This document shows positions 8,309 to 18,034 of a DNA stretch of 64,000 nt, piece by piece; the stretch's first letter is position 1; each line of letters starts with the position of its first letter. The notes beneath the pieces are model-generated. The model saw nothing but the letters and a program-made list of their open reading frames with translations. It did no database searches and was not told the DNA's origin. This DNA comes from Marinirhabdus sp050859505. GTDB taxonomy: Bacteria > Bacteroidota > Bacteroidia > Flavobacteriales > Flavobacteriaceae. The translations under genes and the position numbers were made by a program. The stretch covers positions 1,860,001 to 1,924,000 of the forward strand of contig NZ_CP193934.1 of assembly GCF_050859505.1 (NCBI RefSeq), written 5' to 3'.

Positions 8309-9508
8309 ATGCGTATTGGCCTCGTTATTCCTCAAACTCCTGGTTATTCCGAAACTTTTTTTAATTCTAAAATTAAAGGGTTACAGGATAATGGAATAGA
8401 AGTACACGTATACTGCCAATCAAAAAAAGACAACTTTACGTTATGTCCAGTTGTTGAAGGTCCAAAAGTAACTCATAATCTATTTTTACAAGCCTGGTAT
8501 TTTCTTAAGGAATTTTTGATGCTGTTGCCTTACATACCTGTTGTTCTTCGTTATTTCAAATTAGAGCGAAATGAAGGGGTAGGAATTAGTCAAATAGCTA
8601 AGAATACGTACCTGAATGCGCACTTGTTAAAAGCAAAACTAGATTGGTTGCATTTTGGTTTTGCTACGCAGGCGCTGGGCAGCGAAACTGTTGCCAAAGC
8701 AATTGGAGCAAAGTTAGCGGTGAGTTTGCGGGGGTTTGATGTGAATGTATATCCAATAAAAAATCCAGGGTGTTATACTAAGTTATGGCCCCATATTGAC
8801 AAGGTCCATAGTATTTCACAATATCTTTTAAACAAGGCAATGGATATGGGGCTTCCTGTAGAAACCCCTTTTGCTATTATTACTCCAGCTGTACAGTTGC
8901 ATTCATTACCAAAACCTGCTGCTACTTCTACCACGGCGCATTTAAAAATAACAACTATCGCCAGACTCACGTGGATAAAAGGCTTGGATGTAGCCATTGC
9001 AGCCATGAAGATACTAAAAGATACCGGCGTGCAATGTACGTACACCATTATAGGGGATGGAGATAAGAATTATAGGGAACGGTACAAATTTATGGTGTAT
9101 GAAATGGGATTGGAGGATGTGGTTATTTTTCAAGGTAAGCTATCGCATGAGGAAACACTTACCTATCTAAATACTACAGACATATATGTGCAACCCAGCT
9201 TGAACGAAGGATTTTGCAATGCGGTGTTGGAAGCGCAAGCTTTAGGGAAACTTACGCTTGCCTCGCGAGTAGGAGGATTACCTGAAAATATAATAGATAC
9301 CAAGACGGGTTGGCTTTTTGAAAGTAGCAGTCCAGAGTTTTTGGTGAAAAAAATAGAAATAATTTTGGGATTGTCAGAAACTGACAAAAACAACATTTCA
9401 AAAACAGCTATACAAAGGGTGCGTGATGAATTCAATATAGAAAACCAACAAGCAAAATTTGTTTCATTTTATTCGGAAGAACTGATAATTAAAAACCAAA
9501 ATAATTGA
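8309..9508 (+). CDS. glycosyltransferase family 4 (colanic acid WcaL/AmsK-like)
   Basis: 399 aa. MRIGLVIPQTPGYSETFFNS at the N-terminus and LKAKLDWLHFGFATQALGSE (about residues 110-129) resemble the WcaL/AmsK branch of GT4. The C-terminal donor site reads NEGFCNAVLEAQALGKLTLASRVGG. The stop codon overlaps the TTG start of the next gene by 4 nt. Probably adds one sugar in exopolysaccharide repeat assembly. Confidence 0.9.
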   Translation: MRIGLVIPQTPGYSETFFNSKIKGLQDNGIEVHVYCQSKKDNFTLCPVVEGPKVTHNLFLQAWYFLKEFLMLLPYIPVVLRYFKLERNEGVGISQIAKNTYLNAHLLKAKLDWLHFGFATQALGSETVAKAIGAKLAVSLRGFDVNVYPIKNPGCYTKLWPHIDKVHSISQYLLNKAMDMGLPVETPFAIITPAVQLHSLPKPAATSTTAHLKITTIARLTWIKGLDVAIAAMKILKDTGVQCTYTIIGDGDKNYRERYKFMVYEMGLEDVVIFQGKLSHEETLTYLNTTDIYVQPSLNEGFCNAVLEAQALGKLTLASRVGGLPENIIDTKTGWLFESSSPEFLVKKIEIILGLSETDKNNISKTAIQRVRDEFNIENQQAKFVSFYSEELIIKNQNN

Positions 9509-10560
9509 AACTGTATTATCCCATAACGCACTACAATAAAGGATACCGAGGTTGGGTGTTTCCGTTATTGAAACCTTTTATAAAAAGTGAAAGGTATACA
9601 GACGTAGAACGAATAGCACATTACGGCGTTTCTGAAGCCGATTTTAATATTACCGAAACCATAGCAGCAGCAGATTTTGTACTACTACCCATGAGCTGGA
9701 ATTACTATGAGCGAACCAACCAAACCGCGATTGCCATTTCATTTGTACAAGAATGTGCATTGCTAGATAAAAAAGTGATTGCCTTTAATATGGGCGATTT
9801 TGGCGTAAAGACTCCTGATTTAAAGAATTTGGTAGTGTTGCGCCCCAGTGGGTATGCTACTAAGTTGCGTGAAAATGAGTATTCGCTTCCAGTTTTTATT
9901 GAAGACCCGTTGAACAAGTATTTTGATAGCAATCAAATAGTTGTTAGGGACTATACCACTACACCTACTGTGGGGTTCTGTGGGCAGGCGAATAATTCTC
10001 AAATAAATGCCTTAGGAGAAGTTTTTAAAACGTGGGCGCGAAATATGAAAACTTATTCAGGAATTTCAAAAAATGAAGTTCAGCAAGTTATTTCAACTTC
10101 ATATTTAAGAGCGACCGTACTTACTATCTTGCAAAAATCGACACTTGTTCGTGCTAATTTTATACTTCGAAAAAAATATAGGGCGGGTGTTTCAGAAAAC
10201 AAGGATAGTCATAGTTCTACTTACGAATTTTACAATAATTTGAAAGAATCAGATTATGTAGTATGTGTGAGAGGTGCGGGAAATTTCTCGGTTCGATTTT
10301 ATGAAACCTTGGCAATGGGAAGAATCCCAGTATTTATAAATACAGATTGTTCTCTCCCTTTTAATAAAGCTGTTAATTGGAAAAAACATGCGGTTTGGGT
10401 GGAATACTCCGAGAGAAGTACAGTAGCAGAAAAAGTAAAAGAGTTTCACGCAACGCTGTCTCAAGAGGATTTTATAGCTTTACAACACGCAAACAGAGCC
10501 CTTTGGAAAGAAAAACTTACCTTGAATGGTTTCTTTAAAACGTTTTTGAATGAATTTTAA
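9505..10560 (+). CDS. exostosin-like (GT47) glycosyltransferase
   Basis: 351 aa. The start is TTG at 9505, overlapping the previous stop by 4 nt; no in-frame ATG precedes KLYYPITHYN. The C-terminal part, SDYVVCVRGAGNFSVRFYET followed by LAMGRIPVFINTDCSLPF, is the hallmark of exostosin-family transferases (basic residue, small residues, then the G-x-I-P-V-x-I strand). The N-terminal half handles the acceptor. It overlaps the FkbM gene downstream by 11 nt. Bacterial exostosin-like proteins are frequent in Bacteroidota polysaccharide clusters; substrate unknown. Confidence 0.8.
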   Translation: MKLYYPITHYNKGYRGWVFPLLKPFIKSERYTDVERIAHYGVSEADFNITETIAAADFVLLPMSWNYYERTNQTAIAISFVQECALLDKKVIAFNMGDFGVKTPDLKNLVVLRPSGYATKLRENEYSLPVFIEDPLNKYFDSNQIVVRDYTTTPTVGFCGQANNSQINALGEVFKTWARNMKTYSGISKNEVQQVISTSYLRATVLTILQKSTLVRANFILRKKYRAGVSENKDSHSSTYEFYNNLKESDYVVCVRGAGNFSVRFYETLAMGRIPVFINTDCSLPFNKAVNWKKHAVWVEYSERSTVAEKVKEFHATLSQEDFIALQHANRALWKEKLTLNGFFKTFLNEF

Positions 10561-11383
10561 AAAGTGGTTAACGGGTGTATATTATTCTTTAAAGAAAGAA
10601 GACTATAAATTAAAACCTACTAAGTTATGTGGAGTTCCTTTAAAAACCTACGAAGGGACTATAAGATCGACTCCAGATCAAGACGATGCTTGGTTTTATT
10701 ATTTAGCCAAAAATCATAAGCTCATTTACGATATAGGAGCCAATGTAGGCTATACAGCACTATTGGCTATGATACAAGACCCCAATAGAAACTATGTTTT
10801 GGTAGATCCAAATCCTCTAGCACTACAAAGGGCGCAAGGTAATTTGTTGCAAAATAAACTAGGTGCTAAAGCCTTATATTATCCAGCATTTGTAAGCGAT
10901 AAAAATAATGAGGTTGTAAAGTTTTACACTCTTGGTTCTGGTGCCGCAGGAAGTATGCATGCTAGCCACGCGCAATCTGCGTCTGCAGTAAACTCTTTTC
11001 AAGAAGTACCAACAGTTTCATTAGCATACCTTTATAAATTTTATGGACTAAAACCAGATCTTATTAAAATTGATGTAGAGGGTGCAGAAACTTTAGTTAT
11101 GGATGGCGCACATACCGTTGCAAAAGAAACACAATGTTCATTTTTTATAGAAATGCATCATGTTGAAGATATCTCCATGGAGGAAGGTATCACTAAAATG
11201 ATTTTATGGGCAAAAGAGGCAAACTATAACGTTTGGTACTTAAAAACAGGAGCGTTATTAACAACAGCAAATTCAGTAAAACATCGAGGGAAATGTCATA
11301 TTCTATTATTACCTAAGGAAAAGGAGTATCCAGACTACTTAAAAGGAGTTGAACAGGGCATGAGTTTGCCAACTTCAATTTAA
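10550..11383 (+). CDS. FkbM family SAM-dependent methyltransferase
   Basis: 277 aa. LIYDIGANVGYTALLAM (58-74) is the FkbM SAM-binding motif, VDPNPLALQRAQGNL is the strand-2 acidic motif, and DLIKIDVEGAETLVMDG is diagnostic for FkbM. Likely O-methylates a hydroxyl of a sugar in the surface glycan. The start is set by an 11-nt overlap with the exostosin gene. Confidence 0.92.
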   Translation: MNFKKWLTGVYYSLKKEDYKLKPTKLCGVPLKTYEGTIRSTPDQDDAWFYYLAKNHKLIYDIGANVGYTALLAMIQDPNRNYVLVDPNPLALQRAQGNLLQNKLGAKALYYPAFVSDKNNEVVKFYTLGSGAAGSMHASHAQSASAVNSFQEVPTVSLAYLYKFYGLKPDLIKIDVEGAETLVMDGAHTVAKETQCSFFIEMHHVEDISMEEGITKMILWAKEANYNVWYLKTGALLTTANSVKHRGKCHILLLPKEKEYPDYLKGVEQGMSLPTSI

Positions 11384-11399
11384 ATAAGCATTTAAAAGT

Positions 11400-12128
11400 A
11401 TGAATTTTGTAAAATTAGTTAAAAATCCTAAGCCGTATTTTCAGGAAGCTATTCGCAAATCTACAAATCTTTGGCATACCTATTTTAATACAGGCGAGCT
11501 TGTACATTGTGAAATTTGTGAGTGGGATGGAGCACGATTTTATAATGGAAAGTGTCCTAAATGCAATAGCCTTCCTAGAACGCGTCTTGTCCCATTTTCA
11601 CTTCGTCATTTCGGGTTGGTAAAAAAAAACCTGACTATTTTACATATCGCTCCTAATCGTAACGAATACAACTATGTGAAAAATAACTTTGAGCATATTA
11701 AGCAATATGATAGATTAAATATTAGACCCGTACCACATATTAATTTGGTGCAAGACATTACCAATACTAATTTAATTAATGGCTCCTATGATCTGGTTAT
11801 AGTTTGGCATGTGCTGGAACATATAGTGGAAGATAGAAAAGCCGCAGCCGAAATTTATAGAATTTTAAAACCGGGCGGTTCTTTATTAATGAGTGTTCCC
11901 ATTTACCCAATTGGTAGCCCAAAAACTTATGAAGATAGCAGCATTAAATACGAAAACTACGAGAAAATCCATGGACATGATGACCATTGTAGGAGTTGTG
12001 GATTAGACTATTACAAACGATTTGAAGAAGTTGGTTTTAAAACTAAAACATTAAATAATTACACTCTTAAAGACCTAGATAAATTTGGTTTAAGCAAAAA
12101 TCACGTAGTGTGGTGTTTTAACTCCTAA
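11400..12128 (+). CDS. class I SAM methyltransferase with N-terminal zinc ribbon
   Basis: 242 aa. CEIC (37-40) and CPKC (52-55) form a CxxC-x11-CxxC zinc ribbon. The Methyltransf_11 domain follows, with YDLVIVWHVLEHIVED as motif post-I and YRILKPGGSLLMSVP as motif II/III. A further His/Cys-rich loop (HGHDDHCRSCG) near 200 may bind a second metal. Such proteins occur in glycan clusters with no fixed substrate. It is the third methyltransferase in this operon, placed just before the second MBOAT. Confidence 0.8.
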   Translation: MNFVKLVKNPKPYFQEAIRKSTNLWHTYFNTGELVHCEICEWDGARFYNGKCPKCNSLPRTRLVPFSLRHFGLVKKNLTILHIAPNRNEYNYVKNNFEHIKQYDRLNIRPVPHINLVQDITNTNLINGSYDLVIVWHVLEHIVEDRKAAAEIYRILKPGGSLLMSVPIYPIGSPKTYEDSSIKYENYEKIHGHDDHCRSCGLDYYKRFEEVGFKTKTLNNYTLKDLDKFGLSKNHVVWCFNS

Positions 12129-12137
12129 CACGCTATT

Positions 12138-13568
12138 ATGCTATTTAACTCATTAGATTTTGCAGTCTTCTTACCTATAGTATTTGTACTGTATTGGTTT
12201 GTTTGTAATAAAACCATCAGGCTTCAAAACTTGCTGTTGGTGCTAGCAAGTTATGTTTTTTACAGTTGGTGGGACTGGCGTTTTCTTTTTTTGATATTGT
12301 TTAGCACTCTAGTAGATTATTCCATCGGGCTGGCTTTGCAAAAACAGGAGAACCTGCGAATGCGCAAAGTATTACTGGGGGTTAGTGTCGTGGTAAACCT
12401 GGGTCTTTTGGGCTTTTTTAAGTATTTCAACTTCTTTTTAGATAGCTTTGTTCAAGCTTTTTCTTTTTTCGGAACACAGGTTTCAACTACTTCTATTGAA
12501 ATTATCCTGCCTGTGGGGATTTCATTTTACACCTTCCAGACATTAAGCTACACCATAGATGTATATCGAAAGAAGTTAACACCTACCAAAGATTTTATTG
12601 CTTTTACGGCGTTTATCTCGTTTTTCCCACAATTGGTTGCTGGACCCATTGAGCGTGCGACAAATTTTTTACCACAGTTTTTTAGGAAAAGAGTATTTCA
12701 GAAAGAAGAAGCCATTATTGGAATAAAGCAAATTATCTGGGGATTGTTTAAAAAACTGGTTATTGCCGATACCTGTGCGCTCTATTCCGATGAAATTTTC
12801 GACCACTATCAGGAATATAGCAGTGCGACCTTGGTTTTGGGAGTGTTTTATTTTGCTGTGCGCATTTATGGAGATTTTTCTGGGTATAGTGATATTGCTA
12901 TTGGTACAGCACGACTATTTGATTTTAAACTGAGTGTGAACTTTAGATATCCCTTTTTCTCAAGAAATATTGCCGACTATTGGCGTAGGTGGCATATTTC
13001 TTTATCGAGCTGGTTTCGGGATTATGTTTTTATCCCATTAGGTGGAAGTAGGGAAGGTAGATTTACCACTATTAGAAATGTAATGATCGTCTTTCTCCTA
13101 AGTGGTTTTTGGCACGGAGCATCTTGGAACTTTGCTATGTGGGGACTAGTTTGTGGTGTTTTGTATGTTTTGTTCAGTTTAAAAAGTAAAAAGAAACATT
13201 CTTTCGATACTATAAATCCAAACAGGTTACCTTCTGTCCGGGCTTTTTTTGAAATGGGCTTGGTGTTTTCCAGTATGGCTTTTACAAGGGTATTTTTTAG
13301 AACTACAAGTTTGGCAGAGGCCATATCTTATTTTAAACAGGTAGCGGCATTTACTTTTAAAATTGATTATTTAGGAATTTACAGGTATGCTTTTGAGCTT
13401 ATCCCCCTCATACTCATATTATTTTGGTGGGAATGGTATAACCGAAATAAAGAATTCCCTTTATTTTCAGTTAAGCCAGAGCTGCTTAAAACAATGGTTG
13501 TGATTTTACTTATTGTTGTATTCGGTAATTTTGAAGATGTGAAACAGTTCTATTATTTTAGATTTTAA
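12138..13568 (+). CDS. MBOAT family O-acyltransferase (AlgI-like), complete
   Basis: 476 aa, normal AlgI length, with about 10-12 hydrophobic segments. The N-terminus LFNSLDFAVFLPIVFVLYW is typical for the family. Motifs FFPQLVAGPIERATNFLPQF, YWRRWHISLSSWFRDYVFIP and LSGFWHGASWNF (conserved His) are all present. Predicted to pass acetyl groups across the inner membrane to its periplasmic partner encoded next door; the stop and start codons of the two genes overlap at 13568. It is clearly paralogous to the truncated gene at the left window edge, so the cluster holds two acyl-transfer pairs. Confidence 0.95.
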   Translation: MLFNSLDFAVFLPIVFVLYWFVCNKTIRLQNLLLVLASYVFYSWWDWRFLFLILFSTLVDYSIGLALQKQENLRMRKVLLGVSVVVNLGLLGFFKYFNFFLDSFVQAFSFFGTQVSTTSIEIILPVGISFYTFQTLSYTIDVYRKKLTPTKDFIAFTAFISFFPQLVAGPIERATNFLPQFFRKRVFQKEEAIIGIKQIIWGLFKKLVIADTCALYSDEIFDHYQEYSSATLVLGVFYFAVRIYGDFSGYSDIAIGTARLFDFKLSVNFRYPFFSRNIADYWRRWHISLSSWFRDYVFIPLGGSREGRFTTIRNVMIVFLLSGFWHGASWNFAMWGLVCGVLYVLFSLKSKKKHSFDTINPNRLPSVRAFFEMGLVFSSMAFTRVFFRTTSLAEAISYFKQVAAFTFKIDYLGIYRYAFELIPLILILFWWEWYNRNKEFPLFSVKPELLKTMVVILLIVVFGNFEDVKQFYYFRF

Positions 13569-14443
13569 TGAAAGTTTTTTTAAAATATATATCAATTTTA
13601 CTCGGCTTCATCCTTATTACTATGGTGGTGCTGGATATAGTGTATACCACAGTATATAATACTGGAGCTTATAGGAATAAGTTAATGTGGGTGCGGGATA
13701 TGGATAACATTACGTTAGATTATGTTCTATTGGGGTCTTCACGTGTAAATTATTCCATAAAACCGAATCTTATTGAAGTTAAAACGGGTAAGAAAGGATA
13801 TAATTTGGGAATGAATGCTACCAATATTGTTGAAACCATTGCATTGTTTGAAGAGTTCCTGAAATACAATACAACGAAAGTAGTGTACGTCCAAGTAGAT
13901 GTACAGTATATAAATGAAATGCCAGACCCTATAGGCGAAGTGGCCTGGATACCCTATATTCATGAAGAAGCGGTATATAAGTACTTTAGTCAGTATAGCA
14001 ATTCTTACACCTATTACAGATATGTTCCTTTTTACCGATACCAGAAATTCGCTGGCAGATTGGGCTTTCGGGAAGTTGTTTCATCGGCTACAGGTAGCGG
14101 GTATGAGTATCCTGATTCTATGGGATACATGCCGTTAAAAGGTATGCTGCAGCAAGATGAAGAGTTTGTTCCTGAAAGTACGATAACTGAAGAAAACAAA
14201 CTTTATACTAAATTTATCCAGCTTTGTAAAAAGAACGATATATCGGTTTATTTTTTTACAAGCCCGTATTATCGTTTAAGAGACGATTTAAAAGAGTTGC
14301 ATTTAGTATTGCCCAATTACACAAACTTTGCAGATAGCCTTCAGCAACAATCTTATTTTAGTGATCCAGTTCATTTAAATAACGAAGGAGCCGAACACTT
14401 TACCGAAATATTTATAGAAACCTATTTTTCAGAAGCACACTAA
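13568..14443 (+). CDS. SGNH-hydrolase-like anchored partner of MBOAT
   Basis: 291 aa. A membrane anchor at about 5-27 is followed by an extracytoplasmic domain with DYVLLGSSRVNYSI (GSSR at 56-59, block-I Ser) and SDPVHLNNEGAEHF (DPVHLN 266-271, block-V Asp/His). These fit the catalytic triad of SGNH esterases and acetyltransferases that work with AlgI/DltB-type MBOATs. It overlaps the MBOAT stop codon by 1 nt, a tight translational link. Acceptor inferred to be the cluster's polysaccharide. Confidence 0.75.
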   Translation: MKVFLKYISILLGFILITMVVLDIVYTTVYNTGAYRNKLMWVRDMDNITLDYVLLGSSRVNYSIKPNLIEVKTGKKGYNLGMNATNIVETIALFEEFLKYNTTKVVYVQVDVQYINEMPDPIGEVAWIPYIHEEAVYKYFSQYSNSYTYYRYVPFYRYQKFAGRLGFREVVSSATGSGYEYPDSMGYMPLKGMLQQDEEFVPESTITEENKLYTKFIQLCKKNDISVYFFTSPYYRLRDDLKELHLVLPNYTNFADSLQQQSYFSDPVHLNNEGAEHFTEIFIETYFSEAH

Positions 14444-14458
14444 ACAGTACCTTCGTAT

Positions 14459-15790
14459 ATGCCTTTTAGATTTTTGCTTTACCTCCAACCTGTTCGCTAT
14501 TTCTCTATTCCTAGGCTGGATGGAACCTATATTTACCCGAGTATAACCAGTGTGCCAAAAGAACTGTTGCAAAGGTTTACACCTGATGCTAGTTATACTT
14601 CAAAAAATGCACGGGAGTATGATGTAGTATGGCAGGCAGTTCATGCTGGATTTGTTGGGGGTGATACGTTTTACACACATTTTGAAAAACTTCCCATAAA
14701 AGACGAATATGTGTTTATTCGATCTTATTTTAGTGCTGTTTGGTCTTGGTATGTGCTTTTAATACGTTTGTTCAGTTTTAAGCATCCCATTGCAGAAGTT
14801 AACGGATTTAGATACGCCCAACGAGTCCAAAAACAACAACTTGCTAATAAGGCCTTGATGCATAGCAATTTTACTAGTTTTGAGAGCCGTTTAGTTACCT
14901 CAAAACCCTTAGTTTCGATTATTATTCCCACATTAAATAGATATGAATATTTAAGAGATGTTTTAAAAGATTTAGAAAAACAGACCTATCCTTATTTTGA
15001 GGTTATAGTCGTAGATCAGTCCGATGATTTTTCGACCAAATTTTATGAGGAATTCAATCTAAAAATTAAGCTTATCCATCAAAAAGAAAAAGCACTTTGG
15101 TTGGCACGGAATACGGCTATTGAAGTTTCAAAGGCTGATCTCTTACTGTTTTTTGACGATGACAGCAGGGTGAAAGAGGATTGGATATTTCAACACCTTA
15201 AATGTCTTGACTACTTTCAGGCAGATGGTTCTTCAGGTGTTTCGCTTTCTACTGTTGGAGATGCTATTCCAGAGCATTATTCTTATTTCAGGGTTGCAGA
15301 CCAATTGGATACAGGAAATGTGTTAGTAAAGAAATCGGTCTTTAAAGAAATCGGTCTTTATGATAGGCAGTTTGAAAAACAACGCATGGGTGATGGAGAG
15401 TTTGGAATGCGCATGTATATAAATGGTTTTACCAACATTAGCAATCCTTTTGCTTCTAGAGTCCATTTAAAAGTAGGGACAGGTGGTTTAAGACAGATGG
15501 GGAGTTGGGATGCCTTTAGGACAAACAAAATTTTTGCCCCTCGACCTATACCCAGTGTTCTCTGTTTTTTTAGACGCTATTTTGGAGACAAGCGCGCTGT
15601 TTTTGCCTTGCTGAAATCGGTGCCACCCTCTATAATTCCCTATCGCTTTAAAAAGAACCGAAAACTATTGCTTTTGGGTATCTTTGTCTCTATCTTCTTG
15701 ATGCCTATTATTTGTATACAAGTAGCGATTTCCTGGCGAAAGGCAAGTAAAAAGTTACACGAAGGTCCCTTAATACAAACACTTGACTAA
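14459..15790 (+). CDS. glycosyltransferase family 2 with ~145-residue N-terminal extension
   Basis: 443 aa. The GT2 core begins only at about residue 150 (KPLVSIIIPTLNRYEYL), with LLLFFDDDSRVKEDW as the metal-binding DDD motif. A C-terminal hydrophobic segment (LLLLGIFVSIFLMPIICIQV) probably anchors it in the inner membrane. The N-terminal extension has no motif I recognise. The next gene starts 8 nt inside its 3' end. Confidence 0.88.
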   Translation: MPFRFLLYLQPVRYFSIPRLDGTYIYPSITSVPKELLQRFTPDASYTSKNAREYDVVWQAVHAGFVGGDTFYTHFEKLPIKDEYVFIRSYFSAVWSWYVLLIRLFSFKHPIAEVNGFRYAQRVQKQQLANKALMHSNFTSFESRLVTSKPLVSIIIPTLNRYEYLRDVLKDLEKQTYPYFEVIVVDQSDDFSTKFYEEFNLKIKLIHQKEKALWLARNTAIEVSKADLLLFFDDDSRVKEDWIFQHLKCLDYFQADGSSGVSLSTVGDAIPEHYSYFRVADQLDTGNVLVKKSVFKEIGLYDRQFEKQRMGDGEFGMRMYINGFTNISNPFASRVHLKVGTGGLRQMGSWDAFRTNKIFAPRPIPSVLCFFRRYFGDKRAVFALLKSVPPSIIPYRFKKNRKLLLLGIFVSIFLMPIICIQVAISWRKASKKLHEGPLIQTLD

Positions 15791-16871
15791 ACTCCTGCTC
15801 ATAGCCTCTGAATTTCCGCCCCAACCAGGTGGTATAGGAATTCATGCGCATCACTTAGCAGCATCTTTGACCAAAAATAACTATGCTGTTACGGTATTGA
15901 CAGATTGTCGTTCTGCATTAGGAGAAGAAGAGATTATTTTTGATAGCGAGCAAGCGTATCAGGTAAAAAGGATTCCTCGTAAAAACTTTATACTGTTCAC
16001 TTATTTAAAGCGAATTCACAGTGCTTTAACGCTGGTTAAGAAAAACGATACGGTGCTGGTTTCAGGTAAATTTTCACTTTGGGTTGGCGGGGTACTTAGC
16101 CTGGTCACTTCAAAAAAAATAGTTGGTGTTGTTCATGGTTCCGAAGTGGCTATGCCTTCTTCTTTCAGAAAAACGTTTACCGGGTGGTGCGTAAGACGAC
16201 TTAATTCGGTGATTGCCGTATCTACATATACCAAGTCACTCATTGAAACTTGGGGATTAAAGCGTGTTGAAGTTATTCCTAATGGGTTTGCGATAGTAGC
16301 TCCTGTTTCGGCTGTGGTTAAACATACAGAAGCTATTCAACTTATAACTGTTGGCAATGTTACTGAGCGTAAAGGACAACAGAACGTGATACGTGCTATG
16401 CCAGCTATTCTTAAAAGGTTTCCCGGTGCTATCTATCATGTGGTCGGGATTCCTACTGAAAAGGAAGCTGCGTTGCAATTGGCGAAAGAAATGGGAGTAG
16501 CAGCATCAGTAATTTTTCACGGAAAAGTTTCTGAAGCAAAAAAGATCGAACTTTTACAGCAGGCTACGGTTTTTGTTATGTTAAGCCAAGCCACTGCACA
16601 AGGTGATGTAGAAGGCTTTGGAATAGCTGTTTTGGAGGCAAATGCACTAGGTTTACCAGCTATTGGAGCCACTAACTGTGGTATAGAAGATGCAATTTCT
16701 CAAGATGTTTCAGGCAAATTGGTTGCGTATAATGCTCCCGATGCCATAGTAAATGGTTTAGAAGCTATCTTGCAGAAGTATGAAGCCTATTCGCAAGGGG
16801 CGATTACCTGGTCCTATAAATTTACCTGGGACGTTATTGTTCAAAAATATATAAAGGTTTTACAGTCATGA
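15783..16871 (+). CDS. glycosyltransferase family 4
   Basis: 362 aa from TTG at 15783, overlapping the previous gene by 8 nt. LLLIASEFPPQPGGIGIHAH is the acceptor-domain start of GT4, with the GGIG loop. VEGFGIAVLEANALGLPAIG is the donor-site E-x7-E signature. VSGKFSLWVGGVLS and VVHGSEVAM complete the GT-B pattern. Overlaps the next gene by 4 nt. Confidence 0.92.
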   Translation: MTKLLLIASEFPPQPGGIGIHAHHLAASLTKNNYAVTVLTDCRSALGEEEIIFDSEQAYQVKRIPRKNFILFTYLKRIHSALTLVKKNDTVLVSGKFSLWVGGVLSLVTSKKIVGVVHGSEVAMPSSFRKTFTGWCVRRLNSVIAVSTYTKSLIETWGLKRVEVIPNGFAIVAPVSAVVKHTEAIQLITVGNVTERKGQQNVIRAMPAILKRFPGAIYHVVGIPTEKEAALQLAKEMGVAASVIFHGKVSEAKKIELLQQATVFVMLSQATAQGDVEGFGIAVLEANALGLPAIGATNCGIEDAISQDVSGKLVAYNAPDAIVNGLEAILQKYEAYSQGAITWSYKFTWDVIVQKYIKVLQS

Positions 16872-17986
16872 AACTCGCGATTATTTCACATACCGAACAT
16901 TACAAAGATGCCCAGGGCAGGATAGTGGGTTGGGGCCCTACGGTAAGTGAACTCAATCATCTGGCCGAGCATTTTGACACTATTTATCATGTAGCTATGC
17001 TGCACACGAGTGAAGCTCCACCCAGTTCTTTGCCCTATCTGCATTCCAATATAATTTTTGTACCGTTGCCTCCTTCTGGCGGAACAACAGCGCTTAGTAA
17101 ATTAAAAATACTTGGGCAGGCGCCAAAAACAATCGCTGTGGTGGAGAAAACCTTGAAAAAGGCAGATGCCTTTCAACTACGGGTTCCTACGGGAATAGGA
17201 GTGTACCTTATCCCGTATCTTACCTATTTCAGTAAGAAGCGAGGTTGGTATAAATATGCAGGCAACTGGAATCAGGCAAATGCTCCTTTAGGCTATAGAT
17301 GGCAGCGTAGTTTGTTGAAAAAACAATCCAGAAAAGTAACTATAAATGGAACATGGCCAGAACAACCGAAGCACTGTTTTACCTTTGAAAATCCTTGTTT
17401 GACTCTAGAAGAGAGAAATGAAGGTGTTAAAGTGATTCAACAAAAAACGTATGAAGCGCCTTTTACGTTTTGTTTTGTAGGGAGGTTAGATGATGCGAAA
17501 GGTGTACAGCGTATTATCGATGGCTTTTCACTATTAGATTTCAAATTTGTAAAAACAATACATTTTATAGGGAATGGGGATAAAATGGAGACGTATAAAG
17601 AACAATGTACAGCGCTTGGACTGCCAGCTATATTTCACGGGTTTCTACCAAGAGACAAGGTATTTGAGATATATCGCGCATCCAGCTTTCTCTTGCTTCC
17701 CAGTACCGCATCTGAAGGGTTTCCTAAGGTAATTGCTGAAGGAATGAATTTTGGATGTATTCCTATTGTCTCTAACGTATCCAGTATAGGGCAATATGTT
17801 AATGCTAATAATGGATACGTAGTATCACCATCAGCAGAAGGAATAGCTGGAATTTTTCAGGAAATTGAGAAAGAAACCTCGCAAGTATTTAAAAAGAAGG
17901 CTACCCAAGGGTATGCGACAGCTTCAAAGTTTACCTTTGCCCATTACAACAGGCGTATTGAGCAGGATATTTTATCATTAAAATAA
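16868..17986 (+). CDS. glycosyltransferase family 4
   Basis: 372 aa. The C-terminal half has FTFCFVGRLDDAKGVQRIIDG, then TASEGFPKVIAEGMNFGCIP with the GT4 donor signature. The N-terminal half contains a CAWxx-free variant acceptor domain that I can place only by fold. The ATG overlaps the previous stop (ATGA). Likely the last sugar transferase before the polymerase-like gene. Confidence 0.88.
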   Translation: MKLAIISHTEHYKDAQGRIVGWGPTVSELNHLAEHFDTIYHVAMLHTSEAPPSSLPYLHSNIIFVPLPPSGGTTALSKLKILGQAPKTIAVVEKTLKKADAFQLRVPTGIGVYLIPYLTYFSKKRGWYKYAGNWNQANAPLGYRWQRSLLKKQSRKVTINGTWPEQPKHCFTFENPCLTLEERNEGVKVIQQKTYEAPFTFCFVGRLDDAKGVQRIIDGFSLLDFKFVKTIHFIGNGDKMETYKEQCTALGLPAIFHGFLPRDKVFEIYRASSFLLLPSTASEGFPKVIAEGMNFGCIPIVSNVSSIGQYVNANNGYVVSPSAEGIAGIFQEIEKETSQVFKKKATQGYATASKFTFAHYNRRIEQDILSLK

Positions 17987-18034
17987 AGCACCATTTCCGT
18001 AACGACTAAAATAGCAAATCACCCTTTATTCTTC

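Noticed and set aside
17041..17100. LPPSGG in the GT4 protein at 16868-17986 as another palindrome-encoded insert
   Set aside because: The underlying bases do not form the C-run/G-run hairpin seen in trpE and trpF, and a Pro-Pro-x-Gly-Gly stretch is normal at that place in related transferases.
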